From Burkholderiales bacterium (lineage in GTDB: Bacteria > Pseudomonadota > Gammaproteobacteria > Burkholderiales > Burkholderiaceae_E), in NCBI GenBank assembly GCA_020248665.1, contig JADCHE010000073.1, positions 1-64,000 of the forward strand: 64,000 nucleotides of DNA. Direction: 5' to 3'. Of this stretch, positions 29,727 to 38,305 are shown piece by piece (the stretch's first letter is position 1; each line of letters begins with the position of its first letter). The notes beneath the pieces are model-generated. The model saw nothing but the letters and a program-made list of their open reading frames with translations, was not told the origin of the DNA and searched no databases. The position numbers were made by a program, and so were the translations under genes.

Positions 29727-29748
29727 GGCCGGCGCGCGTGCGCCGGCC
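29727..29748 (+). terminator. Hairpin after the chemoreceptor
   Basis: GGCCGGCGC (29727-29735) pairs perfectly with GCGCCGGCC (29740-29748) around GCGT, 17 bases after the stop. No T-tract. A -10-like TAACAT for the NUDIX gene follows within 20 bases. Confidence 0.5.
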
Positions 29749-29778
29749 CGGCGGGGGCGCGCTGGTAACATCGCCGCG

Positions 29779-30669
29779 ATGAGCGACCATTCCCGCACGG
29801 CGGCCCCGGCCGACTCCGCCCCGCCACGCCACGCCGCGAGCCTCGTGCTGCTGCGCGATGCGCACGCCGGCCTCGAGGTGCTGCTGCTCGAGCGGCCGAG
29901 CGAGGACCGCGTGCTCGCCGGTGCCCGCGTCTTTCCCGGCGGCAAGCTCGATCGGGAGGACGCCGACGACGACCTGCTCGCGCGCTTCGACGCGGCGCCC
30001 GAGACGCTGCACGCGCGGCTGGGCGAGCCCGAGCTCGAGCCGCGCGACGCGGCGGCGCTGTTCGTCGCCGCGGTGCGCGAGGCCTTCGAGGAGACCGGCG
30101 TGCTGCTCGCGCGTGGCGTCGACGAGGCGCGCGCGAACGAGGCGCGCGCGCTGCGCCGGGAGGGCATGGGCTTCGGCGAGGTGATGTCGATGCTCGGCCT
30201 CGCGCTCGACGCCGCGTCGATGCAGCCGTGGTCGCGCTGGGTGACGCCGAAGGTGCCCTCGCAGATGCGCAAGCGCTTCGACACCCGCTTCTTCGTCGCA
30301 CGCCTGCCCGCGGGCCAGGTCGCGGTGCACGACCCGAGCGAGGCGGTCGCCGCCGACTGGATGGGCCCGCGCGAGGCGATCGAGCGCTATTGGGCCGGCG
30401 AGATCGACATGGCCGCTCCGCAGATCATGACGCTCGCGCACCTGTCGCGTTTCGCGGACGTGGATGCCGCGATGGCCGACGCGGCCGCGCGCGTGCCGCC
30501 GGTGATCCGGCCCGAGCCCTTCGAGACCCCGACCGGCCGGCTGCTGTGCTACCCCGGCGATCCGCGCCACCCGGTGGCGGCGCGCGCGATGCCCGGGCCC
30601 ACGCGCCTGCTGTTCGAGCAGGGCCGCTTCAGGCCCGAGAGCGGCCTGATCGAGGCCTGGTTCGACTGA
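29779..30669 (+). CDS. NUDIX hydrolase, NUDT19-like
   Basis: A 296-residue protein. The Nudix box is split: FPGG (residues 52-55) and, after an insertion of about 45 residues, VREAFEETGVLL (99-110), which carries the metal-binding Glu residues. This long insertion and the SRWVTPKVPSQMRKRFDTRFF segment are typical of NUDT19/NUDT7-like enzymes, several of which split CoA or acyl-CoA. That activity would suit the neighbouring acyl-CoA genes but is not shown here. ATG 29779. Confidence 0.85.
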   Translation: MSDHSRTAAPADSAPPRHAASLVLLRDAHAGLEVLLLERPSEDRVLAGARVFPGGKLDREDADDDLLARFDAAPETLHARLGEPELEPRDAAALFVAAVREAFEETGVLLARGVDEARANEARALRREGMGFGEVMSMLGLALDAASMQPWSRWVTPKVPSQMRKRFDTRFFVARLPAGQVAVHDPSEAVAADWMGPREAIERYWAGEIDMAAPQIMTLAHLSRFADVDAAMADAAARVPPVIRPEPFETPTGRLLCYPGDPRHPVAARAMPGPTRLLFEQGRFRPESGLIEAWFD

Positions 30670-30721
30670 CGCCGCGGCGGCGCGCGCGTCGCCCCTTCCC
30701 ACGATCCCCGAGGACGACCCC

Positions 30722-31789
30722 ATGACCGCACCGCACCGCATCGCCGTGATCCCGGGCGACGGCATCGGCAAGGAGGTGATGCCCGAGGGCCTGCGCGTGC
30801 TCGACGCCGCGGCCCGGAAGTTCGGCATCCCGCTGCAGCTCGACCACTTCGACTTCGCCTGCTGCGACTACTGGTCGAAGCACGGCAGGATGATGCCGGA
30901 CGACTGGAAGGACCGGATCGGCGGGCACGACGCGATCTACTACGGTGCGGTCGGCTGGCCGGCGACGGTGCCCGACCACATCTCGCTGTGGGGCTCGCTG
31001 CTGCTGTTCCGCCGCGAGTTCGACCAGTACGTGAACCTGCGTCCGGTGCGCCTGATGCCGGGCATCCCGTGCCCGCTCGCCGGCAGGAAGCCCGGCGACA
31101 TCGACTTCTACGTGGTGCGCGAGAACACCGAGGGCGAGTACAGCTCGCTAGGCGGCCGCGCGTTCCCCGGCACCGACCGCGAAGTGGTGATCCAGGAGTC
31201 GGTCTTCACGCGGCACGGCACCGATCGGATCCTCCGGTACGCGTTCGAGCTGGCGAGCAAGCGCAAGAAGCAGCTGACCTCGGCGACCAAGTCGAACGGC
31301 ATCTTCATCTCGATGCCGTACTGGGACGAGCGCGTCGAGGCGGTCTCGAAGTCGTACCCGGACGTGGCGGTCAAGAAGTTCCACATCGACATCCTGACCG
31401 CGCACTTCGTGCGCAACCCGCACTGGTTCGACGTGGTGGTCGCGAGCAACCTGTTCGGCGACATCCTGTCCGACCTCGGCCCGGCGTGCACCGGCACGAT
31501 CGCGATCGCGCCGTCGGCGAACATCAATCCCGAACGGACCTTCCCGTCGCTGTTCGAGCCCGTGCACGGCTCGGCGCCCGACATCTACGGGCAAGGCATC
31601 GCGAACCCGATCGGCATGATCTGGTCGGGCGCGATGATGCTCGACCACCTCGGTCATCCCGAGGCGCACGATGCGATCGTCCGCGCGATCGAGGCGGTGA
31701 CCGCGGGCGGGCCGCGCACGCCCGACATGGGCGGGACCGCGAAGACCGTCGACGTCGGCAAGGCGGTCGCCGAGGCGCTCGCGGGCTGA
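30722..31789 (+). CDS. ttuC: Tartrate dehydrogenase / D-malate decarboxylating dehydrogenase
   Basis: A 355-residue member of the beta-decarboxylating dehydrogenase family. The motifs are the N-terminal IPGDGIGKEV, substrate Arg residues near VNLRPVRLMPG, ENTEGEYSSLGG, the catalytic Lys/Asp region, SNLFGDILSDLGP, and the NAD-site segment EPVHGSAPDIYGQGIANP. It oxidises tartrate or D-malate with NAD+, with Mn2+ or Mg2+. GAGGA precedes ATG 30722. The downstream ttuD gene and a dead TctC-type binding protein between them fit a former tartrate-utilisation unit. Confidence 0.9.
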   Translation: MTAPHRIAVIPGDGIGKEVMPEGLRVLDAAARKFGIPLQLDHFDFACCDYWSKHGRMMPDDWKDRIGGHDAIYYGAVGWPATVPDHISLWGSLLLFRREFDQYVNLRPVRLMPGIPCPLAGRKPGDIDFYVVRENTEGEYSSLGGRAFPGTDREVVIQESVFTRHGTDRILRYAFELASKRKKQLTSATKSNGIFISMPYWDERVEAVSKSYPDVAVKKFHIDILTAHFVRNPHWFDVVVASNLFGDILSDLGPACTGTIAIAPSANINPERTFPSLFEPVHGSAPDIYGQGIANPIGMIWSGAMMLDHLGHPEAHDAIVRAIEAVTAGGPRTPDMGGTAKTVDVGKAVAEALAG

Positions 31790-31826
31790 GCCCCGGCGCC
31801 CGACCGGGCCGTCGGAGGGGCGCCTG

Positions 31827-31847
31827 CGGCGGCGGTCTGCGCCGCCG
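31827..31847 (+). terminator. Hairpin after ttuC
   Basis: CGGCGGCG (31827-31834) pairs with CGCCGCCG (31840-31847) around GTCTG, 37 bases after the ttuC stop. No T-tract, so intrinsic termination is only possible. Confidence 0.4.
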
Positions 31848-31895
31848 TCCATCCGGGTCGGGAGGAGCCCTCCCGCACCGTTCCGGAATGCGACC

Positions 31896-32151
31896 GTGAC
31901 CCTCGTCGTGCCGTTCGCGACGGGCGGCCCGAGCGACACCGTCGCGCGCGCCCGAGCCGGTCATCGACACGCTGGTCGCCGCGCTCGAGGCGGGACTGAA
32001 GGACGCCGCGCTGCAGAGGCGCTTCGCGGACCTCGGCGCCACGGTGGTCGCCCCCAGCCTGCAGACCCCCGGGGCGCTCGGCAAGCACCTGAAGGCCGAG
32101 ATCGACACGTGGGCGCCGATCATCAAGAAGGCGGGCGTGCACGCCGATCGA
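31896..32151 (+). pseudogene. TctC/Bug-family solute-binding protein, internally deleted
   Basis: GTG 31896 begins with VTLVVPFATGGPSDTVAR, the conserved strand 1 region of TctC-type binding proteins. After this the sequence jumps, in another frame, to APEPVIDTLVAALEAGLKDA, QRRFADLGATVVAPSLQTPG and HLKAEIDTWAPIIKKAGVHA, the C-terminal end of the same family. Some 200 codons are missing, the frame is broken, and the expected stop TGA after HAD is CGA. The intact protein would have bound a dicarboxylate for a tripartite tricarboxylate transporter. Confidence 0.82.
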
Positions 32152-32293
32152 GCGTCGCCGCACGAGACCGGGCCGCGCCCCCGCGCGCGGCACGCCCGAG
32201 CCCGGCCGAGCGCCGGGCTCGTCGTTTCCGGGGCGCGCGTGGCGCGTGTGCGGACGGCCGGCGCGCCGCCGAACTGCGCTAGAGTCGCGGCCC

Positions 32294-33574
32294 ATGGATG
32301 CCCGACGCCTGCTCCTCGACAGCTTCCGCGCAGCGGTCGATGCCGCCGATCCCCTGAGGATCGTGGCCGGCCACCTGCCCGAGCCGCCCGATCCGTCGCT
32401 CGGCCGCACGCTGGTCGTCGGTGCGGGCAAGGCGGCCGCGTCGATGGCCCGCGCGGTCGAGCTCGCATGGCCCGCGGGCGCGCCGCTCGACGGGCTGGTG
32501 ATCACGCGCTACGCGCACGGCCTGCCGACCGAGCGGCTGCGCGTCGTCGAGGCGGGGCATCCGGTGCCCGACGAGTCGGGCGAGCGCGCGGCCGGCGAGA
32601 TCCTCGCGGCCGCGACCGCGCTCGGTCCGGACGACCTGCTGCTCGCGCTGGTGTCGGGCGGCGGCTCGAGCCTGCTGTCGCTGCCGGTCGAGGCGGTGCC
32701 GATGGCCGACCTGAAGGCGGTGACGCGGGCGCTGCTCGCGAGCGGCGCGCCGATCCAGGAAATGAACGTGGTGCGCAAGCACCTGTCCCGCATCCAGGGC
32801 GGGCGGCTCGCGCAGGCGACCCGGGCGCGCGTGCGCGCGCTCATCGTGTCGGACGTCGCCGGCGACGACCCGTCGGCGATCGCCTCGGGGCCGTGCTCGC
32901 CCGATCCGAGCACCTACGCCGACGCGATCGGTGTGCTGGCGCGCTGGGGCGTGACGCCGCCGGCGAGCGTCGCCGCGCACCTCGCGCGCGGCGCCCGGGG
33001 CGAGGTCGCCGAGACGCCGAAGCCGGGCGATGCGCTGTTCGCGCGCGTCGACGGTCGGATGATCGCGACCGCGCACGGCAGCCTCGAAGCGGGCGCGAAG
33101 GTCTTCGAGGCCGCGGGCGTGCGCGCCGTGATCCTGGGCGACACCGTCACCGGCGAGGCGCGCGACGTCGCGCAGGTGATGGCCGCGCTGGTCCGCGAGA
33201 TCCGCGGCCACGGCGGGCCGTTCGCGCCGCCGGTCGCGCTGGTCTCGGGCGGCGAGTGCACCGTCACGCTGCGCGGCACGGGGCGCGGCGGTCGCTGCTC
33301 GGAGTTCCTGCTCGCGCTGACCAAGGAGCTCGGCGGGATGGCCGGCGTGTCGGCGATCGCGGCCGACACCGACGGTATCGACGGCGTCGAGTCGAACGCG
33401 GGTGCGGTGATGACCGCGGACACCGCGGCGCGTGCGGCCGGGCTCGGCCTCGATGCGCGGCGCAGTCTCGACGACAACGACGGCTGGGGCTTCTTCTCGG
33501 CGCTCGGCGACCTGGTCGTCACCGGGCCGACGCGCACCAACGTCAACGACTACCGCGCGATCCTCGTCGCCTGA
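32294..33574 (+). CDS. ttuD: Glycerate 2-kinase (MOFRL family)
   Basis: A 426-residue MOFRL-family enzyme, historically called hydroxypyruvate reductase TtuD. It shows VVGAGKAAASMARAVE, ALVSGGGSSLLSLP, VRKHLSRIQGGRLA, VSDVAGDDPSAIASGP, SGGECTVTLRGTGRGGR and the MOFRL tail IAADTDGIDGVESNAGAV. It phosphorylates glycerate to 2-phosphoglycerate, the exit of tartrate and glyoxylate pathways into glycolysis. ATG 32294 with a TAGAGT element just upstream. The next gene starts 4 bases after its stop. Confidence 0.9.
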   Translation: MDARRLLLDSFRAAVDAADPLRIVAGHLPEPPDPSLGRTLVVGAGKAAASMARAVELAWPAGAPLDGLVITRYAHGLPTERLRVVEAGHPVPDESGERAAGEILAAATALGPDDLLLALVSGGGSSLLSLPVEAVPMADLKAVTRALLASGAPIQEMNVVRKHLSRIQGGRLAQATRARVRALIVSDVAGDDPSAIASGPCSPDPSTYADAIGVLARWGVTPPASVAAHLARGARGEVAETPKPGDALFARVDGRMIATAHGSLEAGAKVFEAAGVRAVILGDTVTGEARDVAQVMAALVREIRGHGGPFAPPVALVSGGECTVTLRGTGRGGRCSEFLLALTKELGGMAGVSAIAADTDGIDGVESNAGAVMTADTAARAAGLGLDARRSLDDNDGWGFFSALGDLVVTGPTRTNVNDYRAILVA

Positions 33575-33578
33575 GGCC

Positions 33579-34685
33579 GTGACCGTGACCGGCGCCGCGC
33601 CGCACCTGGTCGCCTGCGTCGCGTCGCACGGCTGGGGGCACCTGTCGCAGACGGTCCCGATCGTCGCGGCGCTGCGCGCGAGGCGGCCGGCGCTGCGCAC
33701 GACCGTGCGCACCGGGCTGCCCGCGCCGCTGGTGCGCGCGCGCTTCGCGGCGGCGGGGCTGCCGGAGCCCGCAGTCGAGGCCGACGACACCGAGTTCGGC
33801 TTCGCGATGCGCGACGCGCTGACGATCGACGACGACGCGAGTCTGGCGCGGTACGGCGCGCTTCACGCGACGCGCGACGCGCGGCTCGATGCCGAGCGCG
33901 ACGCGCTGCGCGCGCTCGCGCCCGACGCGGTGCTCGCCAACGTCGGCTGGCTGCCGATCGCGGCGGCCGCGTCGCTCCGCGTGCCGGTCTTCGGCGCGTG
34001 CTCGCTCAACTGGGCCGACCTGCTCGAAGCCCGGTATCCGGCCCGCACCGATGTCGCGCCGATCGTCGCGTGGATGCGCGACGCCTACCGGCGCGCCGAT
34101 GCGCTGTTCGCGCTCGAGCCGGGTATGCCTTTCGACGCCTATCCGAACCGCGTGCGCGTCGCCCCGCTCGCGCGCGTCGGCACCGCGCGCCGCGATGCGC
34201 TGCAGGCAGCGCTCGGTGCGCCGCCGGACGGACGGGTGATGCTGGTCGCGTTCGGCGGCATCCCGATGGCGATCGACACGCGGGCCTGGCGGCTGCCGCC
34301 GGGCTGGCACGCGGTCGCGTCGTTCGACGGCGCGCACGACGCCGCGACCGTACGGCGCTTCGAGACGCTCGGCTGGCCGTATGCCGACCTGCTCGCCTCG
34401 GTCGACGTGCTGGTCGCCAAGCCCGGCTACGGGACCTTCGCCGAGGCCGGCTTCGCGGGGCGCGACACGCTGGTCGTGCCGCGCGACGACTGGCCCGAGT
34501 CGCCGTACCTCGTCGATTGGCTCGGCCGGCATGCGCGCGTCGCGCGCCTCGGGCTCGACGCGCTGCGCGCCGGTCGCTTCGAGGATGCGCTCGCCGCGCT
34601 CGCGGCGCAGCCGGCGCGACCCGCCGCGCGGGGCGACGGCGCCGCGCAGATCGCCGAGGCGATCCACGCGCGGCTCGGCGGCTGA
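33579..34685 (+). CDS. Glycosyltransferase-like protein, GT-B fold
   Basis: A 368-residue protein starting at GTG 33579. Its N-terminus SHGWGHLSQTVPIVAALRAR has the Gly-x-Gly-His of nucleotide-sugar glycosyltransferases, and the C-terminal half has SVDVLVAKPGYGTFAEAGF, the acceptor/donor switch region of the same fold. It resembles the unnamed glycosyltransferase domain found fused to arabinokinases. It has no signal peptide or TM helix. The substrate is unknown; linkage to ttuD (4-base gap) suggests co-translation but not shared chemistry. Confidence 0.75.
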   Translation: MTVTGAAPHLVACVASHGWGHLSQTVPIVAALRARRPALRTTVRTGLPAPLVRARFAAAGLPEPAVEADDTEFGFAMRDALTIDDDASLARYGALHATRDARLDAERDALRALAPDAVLANVGWLPIAAAASLRVPVFGACSLNWADLLEARYPARTDVAPIVAWMRDAYRRADALFALEPGMPFDAYPNRVRVAPLARVGTARRDALQAALGAPPDGRVMLVAFGGIPMAIDTRAWRLPPGWHAVASFDGAHDAATVRRFETLGWPYADLLASVDVLVAKPGYGTFAEAGFAGRDTLVVPRDDWPESPYLVDWLGRHARVARLGLDALRAGRFEDALAALAAQPARPAARGDGAAQIAEAIHARLGG

Positions 34686-34691
34686 CGCGGG

Positions 34692-35489
34692 TCAGTCCGC
34701 GCGGAACTGGTGGGCGAACGGGCGGCTGACCTCGAAGCGCTCCGGGCGCGAGCGCAGGTGCACGACCAGCTTGCCCGTCAGCGTGCGGGTGGTGCGCGCG
34801 ATCTCGCGCGCGCGGACCACCGTGCCGCGGTGGATCTGCCAGAACTCGTCGGCCGGCAGCCGCTCGAGCACCTCCTTGAGCGGCATCCGGATCAGCGCCT
34901 CGCCGTCGCGCGTCAGCACGCGCAGGTACTTGTCCGCGGCCTCGAACGCGACCACCTCGTCGATCGGGATCAGCCGCACCTCGTCGCGCAGCGACGCACG
35001 CAGCCAGCGCAGCGGCTCGGGGCCCGCGGGTCGGGCCCCGGCGAACTCGACGAGGCGGCGCAGCGTGTCGGCGTCGAGTACGGGTGCAGCGCCGGCGGGC
35101 GCGGCGGCGCGATCGTGGAGCCGCGCGCGCAATCGCTCCACGGTGCGCGCGAGCCGGTCCGCGTCGAGCGGCTTGAGCAGGTAGTCGACCGCCTCGCGGT
35201 CGAACGCGTCGAGCGCGTGCTCGTCGTAGGCGGTGACGAACACCCAGAGCGGCGCTTCGCCGCCGTCGGCGGACGCCTCGCTCGCGACCTGAAGGCCACT
35301 GCGGCCAGGCATCCGGATGTCGAGGAACGCGACGTCCGGGCGCTCGCGCCGGATCGCCTCGAGCGCGGCGTCGCCGTCGGCGCAGGCGGCGACCACCTCG
35401 AGCGCGGGCCAGGCGTCGGCGAGCGCGGCGGCGAGCGCGTCGCGCAGCAGCGGCTCATCGTCGGCGAGGACCGCGCGAACCGCGCTCAT
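34692..35489 (-). CDS. LytTR-family response regulator
   Basis: A 265-residue regulator. The receiver domain has the phosphoacceptor Asp57 in VAFLDIRMPG, the acidic pair in LADDEPLLRD, and the conserved Lys in YLLKPLDADR. The LytTR DNA-binding domain occupies about residues 165-265 (EVVAFEAADKYLRVL, FWQIHRGTVVR, TGKLVVHLRS). It overlaps its kinase gene by four bases (ATGA). It is probably activated by the upstream LytS-type kinase; targets are unknown. Confidence 0.93.
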   Translation of the reverse strand: MSAVRAVLADDEPLLRDALAAALADAWPALEVVAACADGDAALEAIRRERPDVAFLDIRMPGRSGLQVASEASADGGEAPLWVFVTAYDEHALDAFDREAVDYLLKPLDADRLARTVERLRARLHDRAAAPAGAAPVLDADTLRRLVEFAGARPAGPEPLRWLRASLRDEVRLIPIDEVVAFEAADKYLRVLTRDGEALIRMPLKEVLERLPADEFWQIHRGTVVRAREIARTTRTLTGKLVVHLRSRPERFEVSRPFAHQFRAD

Positions 35490-36559
35490 GCCGCGGCCTC
35501 GCGGGGTGCGGGCATCGACGGCAGCACCAGCCGCGCGACCGTGCCGCTCGGCGCGTTCTCGCGCAGCGCGACCCGCGCCCCGGGCCCGTAGATCGCGCGC
35601 AGCCGCTCGGCGAGGTTCGCGAGGCCGGTGCCCGACTCGGCGGACGGGGCGACGCCGCCCGTGAGGTCGAGCCCGCGGCCGGTGTCGGCGACCTCGACCA
35701 CCAGCGCGCCGTCGTCGTCGCGGCGCGCACGGACCTCGATCGCGCCGCCACCCGCGGCCGGCTCGATGCCGTGCTTGACCGCGTTCTCGACGAGTGGCTG
35801 CACCAGCATCGGTGCCAAGGTCGCAGCACGCAGCGCGTCGGGCACGTCGAAGCGCCACTGCAGCCGTTCGCCGAGACGGCGCTTCATGATCGCGAGCAGC
35901 GACGCGGTGACGTCGAGCTCCTCGCCGAGCGTCGTCGTCTCGGCGCGCGCGTGGCGCAGCGTCGCGCGCAGGTGCCGCGCGAGGTCGTCGACCAGCGCGC
36001 GCGCGGCGGCCGGGTCGCGGTCGATCAGCGCCGACACGTTCGCGAGGGTGTTGAACAGGAAGTGCGGCTCGACCTGCGCGCGCAGCGCCTGCAGTTGCGC
36101 CTGCGCGGCGCTGCGCTCGGCGGCGATCGCGCGCCAGCCCTCGGACTCGGCGCGGGTGCGCGCGTGGCGCAGACGCTCGCGGCTGTAGACCACGGCGCTG
36201 CCGGCGATCGCGATCGACAGCGAGAAGACCGCGGTGCGCAGCGACAGCAGGCCCTGGGACGGCGCGTTCGACTCCGGGAACCAGAGCCCGGTGGCCAGCG
36301 ACGCGAGCAGCATGCCGAGCGGCACGCCGACCGCGATCGCGACGCCGAACAGGGGCAGCGCGACCCGCGGGTCGCCCTTGGCGCGCTCGACCCAGGGGAC
36401 GACGCTCCAGCAGCATCCCGCGATGGTCAGGCCGATCGCCTGCGACTGCATCAGGTTCTCGAGGAAATCGCGCTGGCGTCCCGACACCGTCAGCGCGATC
36501 GCGATCACGGTGTTGAGGGCGAGGACGCCCAGGACGGCGAGGACGACGCGGCGGCTCAT
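35486..36559 (-). CDS. LytS/YpdA-type membrane sensor histidine kinase
   Basis: A 357-residue kinase. Four TM helices (about 8-125) with no large periplasmic domain are followed by the His_kinase domain with phospho-acceptor His166 in RAQVEPHFLFNTLANVSAL, then the ATPase boxes PLVENAVKHGIEP and VEVADTGRGLDL. It senses a membrane-related or dissolved signal and phosphorylates the LytTR regulator. The start MSRRVVLAVL (36559) is preferred over 36583 because GGAG lies 8-9 bases before it. Confidence 0.9.
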   Translation of the reverse strand: MSRRVVLAVLGVLALNTVIAIALTVSGRQRDFLENLMQSQAIGLTIAGCCWSVVPWVERAKGDPRVALPLFGVAIAVGVPLGMLLASLATGLWFPESNAPSQGLLSLRTAVFSLSIAIAGSAVVYSRERLRHARTRAESEGWRAIAAERSAAQAQLQALRAQVEPHFLFNTLANVSALIDRDPAAARALVDDLARHLRATLRHARAETTTLGEELDVTASLLAIMKRRLGERLQWRFDVPDALRAATLAPMLVQPLVENAVKHGIEPAAGGGAIEVRARRDDDGALVVEVADTGRGLDLTGGVAPSAESGTGLANLAERLRAIYGPGARVALRENAPSGTVARLVLPSMPAPREAAA

Positions 36560-36598
36560 CGGGCGGACTCCGGCGGCGATCATCGCATGCCCCGCGGC

Positions 36599-37027
36599 TC
36601 AGCCGGCGACCGCCGCGACCGCGGCCGCCAGCCACGCGCCGAGCGTACGGCCCGGCAGCACGGTGAAGATTCCTGCGATCGCCAGTCCGGCGAACGAGCC
36701 GGTCATCGCCCGGCGGTGCAGCCCGACGTCGCCCGCGCGGATCGCCGCGATCGCCCGCGCGAGCTGGTACAGCACGAACGCCGAAAGCAGGTGGATCGGG
36801 CCGAAGCGGCCGAGCGGCGTGTCCACCGACAGCACCTTCGCCTCGATCGCGAACGAGCCGGCCGCGGTCACCGCCATCGCGAGCGCCCAGGCGCGGCCGG
36901 CGAGCCGGTGCATGGGCGTACCCTTGCGGGCGAGCAGCACCCACGCACCGAGCGCGAGCGCGAGCGACGCTGCAATCACGTGGACCGCGATCGCGGGCTG
37001 GAGGATCTGGGCCTGGACGGGGTTCAT
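36599..37027 (-). CDS. DUF2306 membrane protein
   Basis: A 142-residue protein with four predicted TM helices and the DUF2306 pattern: a first helix HVIAASLALALGAWVLLA, then KGTPMHRLAGRAWALAM and FGPIHLLSAFVLYQLARAI. Conserved His residues lie near the helix ends (VHVIAA, HRLAG, IHLLS, LHRRAM), which could bind haem or metal as in related cytochrome-like proteins; this is inference. First gene of a three-gene operon with the LytS-type kinase (39-base gap) and the LytTR regulator. Confidence 0.85.
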   Translation of the reverse strand: MNPVQAQILQPAIAVHVIAASLALALGAWVLLARKGTPMHRLAGRAWALAMAVTAAGSFAIEAKVLSVDTPLGRFGPIHLLSAFVLYQLARAIAAIRAGDVGLHRRAMTGSFAGLAIAGIFTVLPGRTLGAWLAAAVAAVAG

Positions 37028-37241
37028 GGCAGCGGGTGCCCTGGAGCGGTTCGGATGGCCGGATCCTCGCGGCGCGCCGGGCCGCTTGCCAGCGGCGTGC
37101 GACGGAACGACGCGGCGACGGCGCGAACCGACGCCGGACAGGACCGGCAGAGACCCGTACGACGGCCCCCCTGCGCTGCCGGAAGGGGCCGGGCACCGGC
37201 CGCCATGGGACAATCGCTGCCTCTCCCGACCGCCGCCCTCC

Positions 37242-38300
37242 ATGGACACGCTGACGCTGACCCGCCCCGACGACTGGCACCTGCACCTGCGCGACGGCGA
37301 GGCGCTTCGCGCGGTCGTCGCGGCCACCGCCCGCCAGTTCGCGCGGGCGATCGTGATGCCGAACCTGAAGCCGCCGGTGACCACCGTCGCGCAGGCGACC
37401 GCCTATCGCGACCGGATCCTCGCGGCACTGCGCGAGACCGCGGGCGATGAGCCCGCGTGCAGCGGCTTCGAGCCGCTGATGACGCTTTACCTGACCGACC
37501 GCACGCCGCCGGACGAGGTACGACGCGCCCGCGAGTCCGGCGTCGTGCACGCGGTCAAGCTGTACCCGGCCGGCGCGACGACCAACTCCGACGCCGGCGT
37601 CACCTCGATGGCCGCGGTCCGCGCGACGCTCGAGGCGATGCAGGCGGTGGACCTGCCGCTGCTGATCCACGGCGAGGTGGTCGACCCCGGCGTCGACGTG
37701 TTCGACCGCGAGAAGGTGTTCATCGACACCGTGCTCGAGTCGCTGCGCCGCGACTTCCCGGCGCTGCGGATCGTGTTCGAGCACATCACGACGCGCGAGG
37801 CCGCGCAGTGGGTCGCGGCCGCGCCCGCCGCGACCACCGGCGCGACGATCACCGCCCATCACCTGCTGTACGAGCGCAACGCGCTCTTCAAGGGCGGCAT
37901 CCGCCCGCACTGGTACTGCCTGCCGGTGCTCAAGCGCGAGACGCACCGGCGAGCGCTGCTCGACGCGGCGACGTCGGGCGATCCGCGCTTCTTCCTCGGC
38001 ACCGACAGCGCGCCGCACGCCAGGCACCTGAAGGAGATGGCCTGCGGCTGCGCCGGGTGCTACACGGCGCCGCACGCGATCGAGCTGTACGCGGCGGCGT
38101 TCGACTCGGTCGGGCGGCTGGACCGGCTCGAGGGTTTCGCGAGTCACCATGGGCCGGACTTCTACCGTCTGTCGCGCAACGCGCAGCGGGTCACGGTCCG
38201 CCGCGAGACCTGGACGGTGCCCGAGGCGCTGCCGTTCGGCGCCGGGTCGATCGTGCCGCTGGCCGCCGGCGAGCCGCTGGGCTGGCGGCTCGCCTCCTGA
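37242..38300 (+). CDS. pyrC: Dihydroorotase
   Basis: A 352-residue type II dihydroorotase, third step of pyrimidine synthesis (carbamoyl-aspartate to dihydroorotate). The binuclear zinc ligands are all present: His13 and His15 (DDWHLHLRDG), carboxylated Lys106 (AVKLYPAGATTNSDAG), His143 (LLIHGEV), His181 (FEHITT) and Asp255 (GTDSAPH). ATG 37242. A DUF3025 gene follows 5 bases later, a linkage often seen in betaproteobacteria. Confidence 0.96.
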   Translation: MDTLTLTRPDDWHLHLRDGEALRAVVAATARQFARAIVMPNLKPPVTTVAQATAYRDRILAALRETAGDEPACSGFEPLMTLYLTDRTPPDEVRRARESGVVHAVKLYPAGATTNSDAGVTSMAAVRATLEAMQAVDLPLLIHGEVVDPGVDVFDREKVFIDTVLESLRRDFPALRIVFEHITTREAAQWVAAAPAATTGATITAHHLLYERNALFKGGIRPHWYCLPVLKRETHRRALLDAATSGDPRFFLGTDSAPHARHLKEMACGCAGCYTAPHAIELYAAAFDSVGRLDRLEGFASHHGPDFYRLSRNAQRVTVRRETWTVPEALPFGAGSIVPLAAGEPLGWRLAS

Positions 38301-38305
38301 CCGCG

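Noticed and set aside
26272-30828. A very long minus-strand frame running from aapJ across the second chemoreceptor and NUDIX gene
   Set aside because: Only its last 341 codons (aapJ) are real; the rest is antisense to well-supported plus-strand genes.
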